A stretch of DNA of 43,100 nt, taken from the NCBI RefSeq assembly GCF_016658545.1, contig NZ_JACVZC010000046.1, positions 1 to 43,100 of the forward strand, read 5' to 3'. Under the pieces are notes generated by a model. That model did not search any database and was not told the origin of the DNA. It saw nothing but the letters and a program-made list of their open reading frames with translations. How positions within the stretch are numbered: position 1 is the first letter of the stretch; every line of letters starts with the position of its first letter. Positions 27,204 to 35,505 of the stretch are shown here, one piece after another. Position numbers and translations under genes: made by a program. This stretch comes from Pseudomonas sp. S37. Lineage in GTDB: Bacteria > Pseudomonadota > Gammaproteobacteria > Pseudomonadales > Pseudomonadaceae.

Positions 27204-28814
27204 ATGAAGGTGTCACGTCGAAAGATCCTGGCTGGCCTGGTGGCCGCCGGTGTAGTACTGCCTGCTGGCTATTACGCACGGCAGGAGTGGCAGCGGGCCG
27301 AGGAAGCGGAGCTGAGCAGTGACGAGCCTGCTGTGCCGGTCGATGACTTGCCCAATGCGCTGCTGGGTGAGCGCCTGGTCGGGATCTGGGACTGGCGGCT
27401 GACCAGCGATCATCCCGGGCTGGCCGAACTGGCCCGGCCGCAGCAATTGCTGCTCGACGTAGGCCAGGGGGGGCGTGCCCTGCGCGGCTACCTGGGCACT
27501 GCGCCGTATGGCGGCCAGGGTTTGCAGGTTTACGGGCCGTTGGCTGCCGACCGGCTGCCGAAGGTACAACTGAAGATGGTTGCTGGCTCTGGCGTGGCTT
27601 ATGACTGCGATGCCGTGCTGGATGAGATCTGGGTTGACTGGAGCGAGGGTGGCGGCAGTGCGACCTTGAGTGGGCAAGTCCGCCTGGCAGGCACCCAGGC
27701 AGGGCATTCAGGTGCGCAGGCGGGCTTTGTCGCCGTTCGCCGGCCTTTCGTGTTGGCGCGTGAGCGGCTGCCGTTCGTGTCCGCCCTGCACGAAGACCTG
27801 ATTTCACCACAGCGCCGTTACTATCATCAGCTGTGGCATGCCAGCCGCGATCGTTGGCACCGCATCGATGAATCCCGGCGGCAGATGGTGCGTGCGCTGG
27901 GGTGGCAGGTTGGCCCGTTGGGCAAGGAGCGCAACGCCCGCGGGCATGATCGCCACCGCAACGGCTCCGGCGAGGATTTTCTGTTCATGCATCGGCACAT
28001 GCTGCATGGCGTACGTGAAGTCCAGGACCTGCGCTCCTGGGTCAGCTTGCCTGCGGCACGTCCATCGCTCGGGCATGGCGCCCAGGCGTTCTACGATTAC
28101 CTCGATAATCGCGACGGCTACAGCGTCCCGCCCAACTGGCAGGCGGCTGGCGATGATGCTTTCAGCCAGTGGCTGTACTACGTCAAGAGCAGCCAGGGGT
28201 TGCACGCCAACTTCCAGTTGTGGGAAGCCCAGTTGCATGATCCGCAATACCTCAGCACCTTGTGCCTGGGGGAATTGGGTTCACGCATCGAGTTGGGAAT
28301 TCACGACTGGCTGCACATGCGCTGGGCATCCCTGGGGCGAGATCCCAACTCGGGTTACCCGATGCCATACGGGCGCCGCAACTATGACTTTGCCGAACGC
28401 TGGTTCCGCGCCGACAACGACTTCCTTGGCGACCCGTTTTCCTCTCATGCAAACCCGGTGTTCTGGGCCTTTCATGGCTGGATCGACGACCGCCTTGACG
28501 ATTGGTACCTGGCCCACCAGCAGGCGCACCCGGGTGAGGTGAAGCGGCGCATGATCGATGGTGTGCCGTGGTTTGCGCCGGGGCGCTGGGTGCGTGTGGC
28601 CGAGCCATGGCTGGGGCCTACCCGTGATGGTTGTGGTGCCTGGGGATTGGGGAATGGTGGCGGTACCGGCAAACTGGACATCGAGACCATGAAACTGGCC
28701 TTGCAAGTCATCTTCAGCCCTGAGGAAGATGGCGATCGTCTGTCCGGCAGGGTTCCACAGCGGCCCTGGTATGCCCGCCATCTGGCACCGGGCCCACGAC
28801 GGGATGGTTTGTAG
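27204..28814 (+). CDS. pvdP: Periplasmic tyrosinase of pyoverdine chromophore formation
   Basis: A 536-aa protein starting MKVSRRKILAG, a twin-arginine signal. The C-terminal half carries a tyrosinase-like copper site: histidines in YYHQLWHASRDRWH (~206-220), MHRHMLHG (~262-269), DWLHMRW (~374) and the second-copper segment SHANPVFWAFHGWIDDRLDDW (~414-434). PvdP is a copper-dependent tyrosinase that oxidises the ferribactin tyrosine to start chromophore closure. The extreme C-terminus keeps a tyrosine (RPWYARHL), fitting the C-terminal lid described for PvdP. The ATG at 27204 is chosen because the upstream ATG at 27191 is in another frame. It is monocistronic, with its own iron-starvation box. 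Confidence 0.92.
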   Translation: MKVSRRKILAGLVAAGVVLPAGYYARQEWQRAEEAELSSDEPAVPVDDLPNALLGERLVGIWDWRLTSDHPGLAELARPQQLLLDVGQGGRALRGYLGTAPYGGQGLQVYGPLAADRLPKVQLKMVAGSGVAYDCDAVLDEIWVDWSEGGGSATLSGQVRLAGTQAGHSGAQAGFVAVRRPFVLARERLPFVSALHEDLISPQRRYYHQLWHASRDRWHRIDESRRQMVRALGWQVGPLGKERNARGHDRHRNGSGEDFLFMHRHMLHGVREVQDLRSWVSLPAARPSLGHGAQAFYDYLDNRDGYSVPPNWQAAGDDAFSQWLYYVKSSQGLHANFQLWEAQLHDPQYLSTLCLGELGSRIELGIHDWLHMRWASLGRDPNSGYPMPYGRRNYDFAERWFRADNDFLGDPFSSHANPVFWAFHGWIDDRLDDWYLAHQQAHPGEVKRRMIDGVPWFAPGRWVRVAEPWLGPTRDGCGAWGLGNGGGTGKLDIETMKLALQVIFSPEEDGDRLSGRVPQRPWYARHLAPGPRRDGL

Positions 28815-28850
28815 CGCACGCAGTATGAGGTGCGGGCATTGCGGTACATG

Positions 28851-28869
28851 GCACCGGCTGCGCCGGTGC
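28851..28869. terminator. Hairpin between convergent pvdP and opmQ
   Basis: Perfect 8-bp stem gcaccggc/gccggtgc with a 3-nt loop in the 73-bp gap between two converging stops. No T-run on either side, so terminator function is only suggested by position. Confidence 0.45.
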
Positions 28870-28887
28870 TCGCCGGCCATCATCAGG

Positions 28888-30306
28888 CTACCTTGCCGTC
28901 ACCACTGTGCCCGCCGCCGTCCAGCCCCCGCCCAGTGCCTTGTACAGCGCAACACTTGCCTGCAATCGCGCCTGGCGCAGCCGTACCCGCTCGGCCTGCG
29001 CGGTGAACAGGCTGCGTTGCGCTTCCAGCACACTGAGCAGGTCTTCGGCTCCGGCCCGATAGCGGTTCTCGGCCAGATCGAAGGCGCGCTGTGCCTGGGC
29101 AAGTTCTTCATTCTGCCAGTGTGTCTGGCGGTCCAGGCCGTCGACGCTGTTCAGCGCCTTCTCGACTTCTCCGAAGCTGGTGATCAGAACACCGCGATAG
29201 GCCTCCAGCAACTCATCCTGGCGCGCGATGGCGCGATCACGCTCGGCACGCAATGCGCCATTGTTGAAAATGGGGGCAGTCAGGCCGGCACCAAGGTTGA
29301 GCGCCGGATTGTGCAGCAGGTCGATGGCTTTTCTGTCGCCGGAGGCCAGGCTGGCCGTGAGGCTCACGGTGGGAAACAGGGCCGCGCGCGCAACGCGGAC
29401 ATCTGCCTGAGCCGCGGCCAGGCGTGCCTCTGCGCTGGCGATGTCCGGGCGGCGGCTCAGCAGCTGGCTGGGAATGCCGGCGGCAATGCTCGGGCCGCTC
29501 AGTTGTTCGAAAGGCTGATCGGCAAGCTCCAGTGTCTGCACGGGTACGCCTAGCAAGATCGCCAATGTGATCTGCGCATCGCGGGCCTGTTGTTGGTACA
29601 GCGGCAACTGGCGTCGCTGGCTGGCCACCAGGCTCTCTTGCTGGGCCAGTTCCAGGGCAGTGGATGACCCGGCCTGGACGCGTGTGCGCACCAGGTTCAG
29701 GATCTTCTCGGCGTTATCCAGGTTAAGCGTGGCGATGCGCGCCTGCTCGCGAGCGGCGAGGGTGCCCAGATAGGAATCGGCAACACTGCTCGTCAGGCTC
29801 AGCTCCAGCGTGTCACGATCCAGTGCAGTGGCTTGCAGGCCAAGGCGAGCACTGTCACGCGCAGCGGCATTCTTACCCCAGAAGTCCAGCTCGTAACTGG
29901 TGGTCAGCGCAGTGTTGAAGTAACGGTAGGTCCGCTCGCTGCTCGAGGCGTCCTGTTCGCTGTAACCCTGGCCTCGCAGCAACCGCTGGTGATAGGCGTC
30001 GGCACTGGCGTCGAGGCGCGGTAGCAATGGGCCACCGGCAATCCGCAGGTCGGCCCGTGCCTGCCGGACCCTGGCCACGGCAGCACGCAGGTCATGGCTG
30101 CCTTGGCGCGCCTGCTCGATCAGTTGGCTCAATTGCGCGCTGTTGAAGGTTGTCCACCATTGCGCCGAGGTAGCCGTATCGCCAGTCGGGCCTTGCCAAC
30201 TGGCGGGCGCAGCGATGCCGCTGTCCAATGGCGCAGGGGTATGGCTGCAGGCGCCTAGCAAGGTCAGCAGCGGCAGCAGAAAAAGCGGGGATCTGGTCAT
30301 GGTCAT
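28888..30306 (-). CDS. opmQ: Outer-membrane efflux lipoprotein of the PvdRT-OpmQ pump
   Basis: A 472-aa TolC/NodT-type outer-membrane factor. The lipobox LLGAC puts the lipidated Cys at residue 20. Two tandem outer-membrane-efflux repeats follow ([30 protein letters not shown], and later [31 protein letters not shown]). It forms the exit duct for PvdRT, which secretes new pyoverdine and recycles pyoverdine from the periplasm. Its ATG overlaps the pvdT stop by four bases (ATGA), so the two are translationally coupled. Synteny with PAO1 supports the name. Confidence 0.92.
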   Translation of the reverse strand: MTMTRSPLFLLPLLTLLGACSHTPAPLDSGIAAPASWQGPTGDTATSAQWWTTFNSAQLSQLIEQARQGSHDLRAAVARVRQARADLRIAGGPLLPRLDASADAYHQRLLRGQGYSEQDASSSERTYRYFNTALTTSYELDFWGKNAAARDSARLGLQATALDRDTLELSLTSSVADSYLGTLAAREQARIATLNLDNAEKILNLVRTRVQAGSSTALELAQQESLVASQRRQLPLYQQQARDAQITLAILLGVPVQTLELADQPFEQLSGPSIAAGIPSQLLSRRPDIASAEARLAAAQADVRVARAALFPTVSLTASLASGDRKAIDLLHNPALNLGAGLTAPIFNNGALRAERDRAIARQDELLEAYRGVLITSFGEVEKALNSVDGLDRQTHWQNEELAQAQRAFDLAENRYRAGAEDLLSVLEAQRSLFTAQAERVRLRQARLQASVALYKALGGGWTAAGTVVTAR

Positions 30307-32270
30307 TCACTGGTCAGGGCGGCGACAGGGTCGAGGGCGGCGGCCTTGCGCGCGGGCATAAAGCCGAAGATGACGCCAGTGGCTACCGAGCAGGCAAAGG
30401 CCCCCACGATCGCCAGGGCGGAAAACGCTACGGCCACCTGGGCCAGGCTGAGCGCCATGCCGATAAGAAGTGCCAGGCAGACGCCGATCAGGCCGCCGGC
30501 CAACGACAGCACCACGGCCTCGGTCAGGAACTGGCGCAGGATGTCGCGCTGGCGGGCGCCGGTGGCAATGCGGATGCCGATCTCGCGGGTGCGCTCGCGA
30601 ACGGTCATGAGCATCACGTTCATCACGCCGATCCCGCCGACCAGTAGAGAAATGGCGGCAATGGCGCCAAGCATCAGGGACAGCCCGTTGCGCGTCGCTG
30701 CTTCGGCCTGGATCATCGCCGCGCTGTTGTCGATCTCGAAGTCTTCGATGCCACCGTGCAATCTCAGCATCAGTTGGCGGATCGCCCGTTCGGTTTCATG
30801 CACCTGCGTGCTGTCGGCGGCGCCGATAATCACGTATTCCGGGTGTTGCGTGCCGGACAGGCGTATGGAGGTTGCTGAGTACGGGACGGCGATGCGCAGG
30901 TCGTTGCGCTGGTTGGCGCCGCTGGAGCCTTTGCTGGCGAGCACGCCGATGACCTGGAAAGGCACGTTCTCGATAAGGATGTACTGGCCGATCGGGTCCT
31001 GGCCGTCGACGAACAGCTTCTTGCGCACTTCCGAGCCGATCACCGCCACGGTCGCCGCGGTTGCCAGGTCGTTGTCGGTAAAGAAACTGCCTTCGCTGAC
31101 GGGCCAGCTCATCAGGCTCGGGAACACCGGTGTATAGCCACCAATGGTCGATTCCAGGTCGCGATTGCCGAAGCGCACCTGCGCCTCCACCGTCATTGCC
31201 GGCATGATCGACTTCACCTGGGGTAGCTCGGCCAGTGCCTGCACGTCGCTGAGGCGAACGTCGCCGGGCGGCGCGCGCGGTGCCGGGGGGGCACCATTCA
31301 TGAATATGATGTTCGAACCGAACGCGCCCATCTGGGCCATGACCTGGCGCTTGCTGCCTTCACCCACCGCCAGCATCACGACAACCGACGCGACACCGAT
31401 GATGATCCCCAGCAGGGTCAGCGCGGTGCGCGTACGGTTACTCCACATGACCCGCCAGGCGGCCTGCAGGGCGTCGCGGGTCTCGCCCAGCCAGGGGCTG
31501 CCCTGGCTGTCGGCGCGGACCAGGCGCCGGGCAAGGTCATCTGCCTGCAGCGCGCCCGGGCGCCCTTGTGGCGGTGGCTGTCCGGCCCCACTGTCGCTGA
31601 TCACTTCGCCATCGCGGATCTCGATGATGCGCTGCGCACGAGCGGCCACATCACGATCGTGGGTGATCAGGATCACTACATGGCCCTGCTCGGCCAGCTC
31701 ATCCAGCAAACGCATGACCTCGGTGCCACTGTGGCTGTCCAGCGCGCCGGTGGGCTCGTCCGCGAGGATGATGTGGCCGCCGTTCATCAATGCCCGGGCG
31801 ATGGACACCCGTTGTTGCTGGCCGCCGGAAAGCTGACGCGGGCGATTGCCCGTGCGGTCTCCCAGGCCAAGGCGCTGCAGCAGGGCCTGTGCCCTTTCGG
31901 CGCGCGGGGCGGCGCCGGTCCCGGCGTAGATCGCCGGCATTTCAACGTTCTCCTGGGCCGAGGCGGAAGGGATCAGGTGATAGCCCTGAAACACGAAGCC
32001 GAACGCTTCGCGGCGCAACCAGGCCAGTTCGTCATTGTTCAGGCCGGCAACATCCTGGCCGGCAAAGCGATATTGCCCGCTGCTTGGGCGGTCGAGGCAA
32101 CCGAGGATGTTCATCAGGGTCGACTTGCCAGAGCCCGAGGTACCAACAATCGCGATGAACTCCCCGGCATGAATCTGCAGGTCGATGCCGCGCAGCACAT
32201 CGACCTGTGGGCTGTCGCCGCCACCGTAGGATTTGCAGATGCCTGCCAGCTCTATCAGCGGAGTACTCAT
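30303..32270 (-). CDS. pvdT: MacB-type ABC transporter of the PvdRT-OpmQ pump
   Basis: A 655-aa fusion of an N-terminal ATPase (Walker [10 protein letters not shown] at 43-51, signature [15 protein letters not shown], Walker [12 protein letters not shown]) and a MacB membrane part. The latter has one transmembrane helix after the ATPase ([20 protein letters not shown]), a periplasmic domain, and three C-terminal helices ([19 protein letters not shown], ending VAALTSE). It works with PvdR and OpmQ to move pyoverdine out of the periplasm. It starts one base after the pvdR stop and overlaps opmQ, so pvdR-pvdT-opmQ is a tight operon. Confidence 0.94.
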   Translation of the reverse strand: MSTPLIELAGICKSYGGGDSPQVDVLRGIDLQIHAGEFIAIVGTSGSGKSTLMNILGCLDRPSSGQYRFAGQDVAGLNNDELAWLRREAFGFVFQGYHLIPSASAQENVEMPAIYAGTGAAPRAERAQALLQRLGLGDRTGNRPRQLSGGQQQRVSIARALMNGGHIILADEPTGALDSHSGTEVMRLLDELAEQGHVVILITHDRDVAARAQRIIEIRDGEVISDSGAGQPPPQGRPGALQADDLARRLVRADSQGSPWLGETRDALQAAWRVMWSNRTRTALTLLGIIIGVASVVVMLAVGEGSKRQVMAQMGAFGSNIIFMNGAPPAPRAPPGDVRLSDVQALAELPQVKSIMPAMTVEAQVRFGNRDLESTIGGYTPVFPSLMSWPVSEGSFFTDNDLATAATVAVIGSEVRKKLFVDGQDPIGQYILIENVPFQVIGVLASKGSSGANQRNDLRIAVPYSATSIRLSGTQHPEYVIIGAADSTQVHETERAIRQLMLRLHGGIEDFEIDNSAAMIQAEAATRNGLSLMLGAIAAISLLVGGIGVMNVMLMTVRERTREIGIRIATGARQRDILRQFLTEAVVLSLAGGLIGVCLALLIGMALSLAQVAVAFSALAIVGAFACSVATGVIFGFMPARKAAALDPVAALTSE

Positions 32271-32271
32271 G

Positions 32272-33453
32272 TCAGCCCTCGCCGCCGACAGGGCCGATCA
32301 GCAACTTGTCACCCTCGGCCAGCCCGTCCAGTACCTGCACGCGCAGGCGATCGCTGAGCCCGGTGCGTACCTGGCGCGTCTGAACGTCGCCCTTGCCGGT
32401 CAGGACATGGGCTGTCTGCAGCCCTTCGCCCTGGGCGCGTCCTTGAAGCGCGGCGATGGGTACGGTCAGTACATCCTTGGCGGCGCCGGCGACGAAGAAT
32501 ACTTGTGCGGTCATGTCCGCCATCAGTGCGTTGTCATCGTTCTCGACGTCCAGCAGCACGGTGTAGAGCACCACGCGTCCGGTCCCGTTGCCGCTTGCAC
32601 CGCTGGCAGCGACCGGGCTGCCACCACCTTGGCTGAGCTGATCCAGCGGTTTTGGCGGAATTGGCAGAATCTGCCTGACGGTGCTGGTCCAGCGCCTGCC
32701 ACCGCTGCCCAGGGTGGTGAAGTAAGCCTGCATGCCGATCCTGACCTGGCCGATGTCGGCTTCCGAGACCTCGGCCCAGACCGTCATCGGCGACAGTTTG
32801 GCGATCCGCAAGATCAGCGGAGTGCGCTGCTGCGCGTTCAAGGTCTGCCCCTGTCGTGCATCGACAGCCACCACTGTGCCGCTGATCGGGGCATAGATGC
32901 GCGTGTAGCCAAGCTCGGCCTCTGCACTACGCAAGGTGGCCTGTGCCTGGAGGATCTGCGCCTGATACATATCGATACGCGCCTGGGTTGTCAGTACCTT
33001 GGCCTGGGCCGTCTGCACATCCTCTTCACGCGTGGCGCCGTCGCTGGCCATCCGTTGCTGGCGACGCAACTGCTGCTCGGCCAGAACATGCTCGGCGCGC
33101 TGCTCCTTGACCTGCGCTTTCAGGGTTTCAATGGCATAGCGCTCGGCATCCAGCTGGGCCTGCTGTGTCGCAGGGTCAATTTCTACCAGCAGCTGACCCT
33201 GCTTGACGGTGTCACCCACCTCTACATGCAAGGTGCGGATCTGCCCGGAGGCCTGCGCGCCGACATCCACGTACTGACGGGGCTGCAGGGTACCCAGGGC
33301 GGTGACGCTGGATTCGATGTTGCCCCGACTGACGCTCACGAAAGGCCGCTGATCGGCCTCGGCGGGCAATAATTGCCAGGCAGCGAATGCGGCCACCGGG
33401 ACCAGGCACAGTACGAGGGTTACGGCACGACGGGTAAGGCGTTGTGGGATCAT
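32272..33453 (-). CDS. pvdR: MacA-type membrane-fusion protein of the PvdRT-OpmQ pump
   Basis: A 393-aa periplasmic adaptor. An N-terminal anchor or signal ([17 protein letters not shown]) is followed by a lipoyl half-motif ([27 protein letters not shown] written in two parts around VGDTVKQGQ), a coiled-coil hairpin (~100-180, rich in Ala, Gln, Glu and Arg), the second lipoyl half ([20 protein letters not shown]) and beta-barrel and membrane-proximal domains. It links PvdT to OpmQ. First gene of the operon, with an exact iron-starvation box 64 bases upstream. In PAO1 fpvR follows here; in this window nothing lies between pvdR and the sigma gene. Confidence 0.93.
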   Translation of the reverse strand: MIPQRLTRRAVTLVLCLVPVAAFAAWQLLPAEADQRPFVSVSRGNIESSVTALGTLQPRQYVDVGAQASGQIRTLHVEVGDTVKQGQLLVEIDPATQQAQLDAERYAIETLKAQVKEQRAEHVLAEQQLRRQQRMASDGATREEDVQTAQAKVLTTQARIDMYQAQILQAQATLRSAEAELGYTRIYAPISGTVVAVDARQGQTLNAQQRTPLILRIAKLSPMTVWAEVSEADIGQVRIGMQAYFTTLGSGGRRWTSTVRQILPIPPKPLDQLSQGGGSPVAASGASGNGTGRVVLYTVLLDVENDDNALMADMTAQVFFVAGAAKDVLTVPIAALQGRAQGEGLQTAHVLTGKGDVQTRQVRTGLSDRLRVQVLDGLAEGDKLLIGPVGGEG

Positions 33454-33516
33454 GCAGGATTCCGACCATTAGAGGGCCGCTGTCACCAGGGATCAGCTAG
33501 GGAGGCTGCCGATTAA

Positions 33517-33540
33517 ACGAAAGCGATAAGCGCGGATTTA
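33517..33540 (-). promoter_or_regulatory. Iron-starvation (PvdS) box of pvdRT-opmQ
   Basis: On the - strand GCTAAAT (TAAAT at 33540-33536), 16 bases, CGT (33519-33517). Exact TAAAT-N16-CGT match placed correctly for pvdR. Confidence 0.87.
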
Positions 33541-33590
33541 GCTGGGAACACCCGCACCAAGCGCGGGAAATGTAACAACGTCTTTAAGCT

Positions 33591-33612
33591 TGATGAGAAT
33601 TATTATATTTTA
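33591..33612 (+). promoter_or_regulatory. Fur-box-like sequence before the ECF sigma gene
   Basis: The AT-rich stretch tgatGAGAATTATTATattt resembles Fur operators built from GATAAT-like hexamers and overlaps a -10-like TATATT (33604-33609). It stands out from the GC-rich surroundings and lies 72 bases before the chosen sigma start, as expected for direct iron repression. Confidence 0.6.
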
Positions 33613-33683
33613 TGGGTCAGCAGTGCCATTACCTGGCCTCTATCGGGTTTCTATCATCATCGGACTACAGGGAAAGCGCTTCG

Positions 33684-34184
33684 ATGCCATCTTCGGGTGT
33701 ACTGCTCGAGCATTATTACCGCGAACTGGTGGGCTACCTCCGTTCGCGCCTTGGTAGCCAGCATGCTGCCGAGGATATTGCTCAGGAAGCCTATCTGCGG
33801 ATACTCGAACGGTGTGACGGCACGCAGATTTCCCATCCGCGCGCTTTCCTTTATCGCACTGCCCTGAACCTGGTCACCGATGGCCATCGGCGCAACCAGT
33901 TGCGTCGCGTCGAACCCCTGGAAGTACTGGAAACCGACGAGCGATTCTTCGTCGCGCCAGTACATGGGGCCTGCCGGGAGGAAGAGCGCCTGGCGTTGCT
34001 GCAACGAGCGGTGGCGGAATTGAGCGAAACCTGCCAGCAGTGCTTTCTGCTGCGCAAGCTCGAAGGTCTTTCGCATGGCGAGATCGCCGCGCGTCTCGGG
34101 CTGTCCAGGGCCATGGTGGAAAAGCACATCGTCAACGCCATGAAACATTGCCGCCTGCGCATGCGGGAGTGGGCCGAAGCCTGA
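33684..34184 (+). CDS. fpvI: FpvI-like ECF sigma factor (FecI family)
   Basis: A 166-aa sigma-70 family protein containing region 2 (LLEHYYRELVGYLRSRLG, AEDIAQEAYLRILE) and region 4 (CFLLRKLEGLSHGEIAARLGLS with the helix-turn-helix). FecI-type sigma factors direct transcription of TonB receptor genes after receptor signalling; FpvI drives fpvA. I chose ATG 33684 because AGGGAAA sits eight bases upstream; an in-frame ATG at 33612 lies on the Fur-box-like sequence. The FpvI name rests on synteny with PAO1 (next to pvdR) and the STN domain of FpvA here. No anti-sigma gene (fpvR) is present between pvdR and this gene or elsewhere in the window. It is clearly less like PvdS. Confidence 0.75.
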   Translation: MPSSGVLLEHYYRELVGYLRSRLGSQHAAEDIAQEAYLRILERCDGTQISHPRAFLYRTALNLVTDGHRRNQLRRVEPLEVLETDERFFVAPVHGACREEERLALLQRAVAELSETCQQCFLLRKLEGLSHGEIAARLGLSRAMVEKHIVNAMKHCRLRMREWAEA

Positions 34185-34220
34185 GCGCATTTCTGGCGCG
34201 CGGCCCACTTGCCGCCAGCT

Positions 34221-34682
34221 TCAGTCGGCGGAAGAAGTACCCAGTGTCAGGGCACCCTTCATCATGGTTGCGTGGAAAGGATAGGAGCAGAAGAACTCGT
34301 ATGCCTGGCCTGCCTGCAACGCCCGGGTGTCGAAGGTGACCGAATCCTTTTCACCACCACCGATCAGTCGGGTATGGGCGAGTACTCGCTTGTCTCCGGG
34401 CTGGATGTAGTTATCGGCTTCGCCTGCCGCAGCGCCATCGGTGGTCACGCCTTTGATGTCTTCCTTTTTGGCCAGCACCCAGTTGTGACCCATGATGTTT
34501 TTGGGCAGCGTGCCGGTGTGCTGGAGGTTCACCGTGAAGCGTTGACAGGTCTGCGGTACGTTGATGGTCTTCAGGTCGTAGGTCATCTGATCGGTACTGT
34601 GGATGTCCACCGAACAGTGCTCGGCGGACCATGCGACGCTGGACAGGGTCAGGGCAAAAAAGGCTAGGGCAGGGCGAAACAT
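34221..34682 (-). CDS. azu: Azurin, periplasmic blue copper protein
   Basis: A 153-aa precursor with a 20-residue signal peptide (ending AWSA, mature start EHCSVDI). The type I copper ligands are all present: His66, Cys132, His137 and Met141, which are mature positions 46, 112, 117 and 121. The disulfide pair Cys23/Cys46 (mature 3/26) is also there. Azurin is a soluble one-electron carrier of the periplasm. It faces the sigma gene tail to tail with 36 bp between stops. An iron-starvation-box-like promoter with one mismatch lies 56 bases before the start, the same distance as for pvdM, suggesting co-regulation with pyoverdine genes. Confidence 0.95.
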   Translation of the reverse strand: MFRPALAFFALTLSSVAWSAEHCSVDIHSTDQMTYDLKTINVPQTCQRFTVNLQHTGTLPKNIMGHNWVLAKKEDIKGVTTDGAAAGEADNYIQPGDKRVLAHTRLIGGGEKDSVTFDTRALQAGQAYEFFCSYPFHATMMKGALTLGTSSAD

Positions 34683-34737
34683 CTGGGTTCTCCGCGAATG
34701 TATGAAGCGATGCCTTGGGGCATGGGCCTCTTTTCAT

Positions 34738-34761
34738 ACGAAACGCGAGTGGCTGGGTTTA
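34738..34761 (-). promoter_or_regulatory. Iron-starvation-box-like promoter of azurin, one mismatch
   Basis: On the - strand ACTAAAC (TAAAC at 34761-34757), exactly 16 bases, CGT (34740-34738). It differs from TAAAT-N16-CGT by one base (C for T). Spacing, strand and distance to the start all fit a functional site, but it is unproven. Confidence 0.5.
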
Positions 34762-34953
34762 GTGCGGGAGTTGTCTGCAGGGGCGACTGCTGGCGTGAAG
34801 GTGAATGTAAATTCCGTCAGCCAATCACTTGATTTATGCGGTTTTTCCGACTTCTATCAAAGAAGACCGCTGCCGGGGGTAAGCTTGGCAGTAGCCGTTA
34901 CTGGCGCAGTAGGTCATGGAATGCACCCATTACCCAACTGCCCAGGTCCGACC

Positions 34954-35433
34954 ATGGCAAACAAGACCCTGCGCATCCTCATCGCCGACGCACACCCGTG
35001 CCAGCGCCTGCAGCTGGAGCGGCTGCTCAATGGCCTGGGCTATTACCGGATAGCCCCCGTGGACAGCTTCGAGGAGTTGCAGCGTCTGGTGCAGTGCGCC
35101 TTGCAGCCTTTCCACCTGTTGCTGGGCAATATCGAGCTGGCCAGCCATGCCGGGGTCGACCTGGAGCGCTTTTGCCGTGTCAGTTCGCAGATCCAGCACG
35201 CCCTGCTTTACCACTCAGCCCAGTTGAAAGTACCTGCAGTGTCGCAGGCCGAGCGCCAGGCGGTCAGCCTGAGCCTGCCTCAGGCGCCCGATAACGAGGC
35301 GCTGGAGTCGTTCATGGCGATCATCGACGCGCCGCTGCTGGTCGGCAAGTTGCCGCTGCCGGGCACCCTGGCGGCCAATGCGGCGCGGCCGCGGCCACGA
35401 GCCAACTTCGCCCGTACCGTGTTCCACCGCTAG
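34954..35433 (+). CDS. Stand-alone degenerate response-regulator receiver protein
   Basis: A 159-aa protein whose first ~120 residues look like a CheY-type receiver (MANKTLRILIADAHPCQRLQLERLLNGLG split by eye into beta1 and alpha1). The acid pair after beta1 reads ADAHP, with one Asp replaced by Ala. The expected phospho-acceptor position in LLLGNIELASHAG is Asn instead of Asp. No DNA-binding or other output domain follows; the tail is Ala/Pro/Arg rich. It is probably not phosphorylated in the normal way and may act by protein contact. ATG 34954 is chosen because receiver similarity begins there; an in-frame ATG at 34921 is possible. It is divergent from azurin across 271 bp. Function unknown. 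Confidence 0.7.
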   Translation: MANKTLRILIADAHPCQRLQLERLLNGLGYYRIAPVDSFEELQRLVQCALQPFHLLLGNIELASHAGVDLERFCRVSSQIQHALLYHSAQLKVPAVSQAERQAVSLSLPQAPDNEALESFMAIIDAPLLVGKLPLPGTLAANAARPRPRANFARTVFHR

Positions 35434-35505
35434 CGCCGCTGTAGGCAGGGCAACCGGGCCGCTATTTGTTATGCTCTTGCCCTTTGCCGATTTGCGGACC
35501 CTGCC

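Noticed and set aside
33612..33683. Longer start for the ECF sigma factor
   Set aside because: The ATG lies on the Fur-box-like/-10 sequence and has no ribosome site; the ATG at 33684 has a good one and gives the usual family length.
33684..34184. Naming the sigma factor PvdS
   Set aside because: Location next to pvdR and the N-terminal region fit an FpvI/FecI type better than PvdS as I remember it.
34830..34860. ANR/FNR-like site (TTGAT ... ATCAA) near azurin
   Set aside because: The half-sites are much too far apart for the TTGAT-N4-ATCAA pattern.
35447..35483. Inverted repeat agggcaa/ttgccct before the MFS gene
   Set aside because: Only 7 bp with a 23-bp gap; could be chance, though it flanks a -10-like TATGCT.
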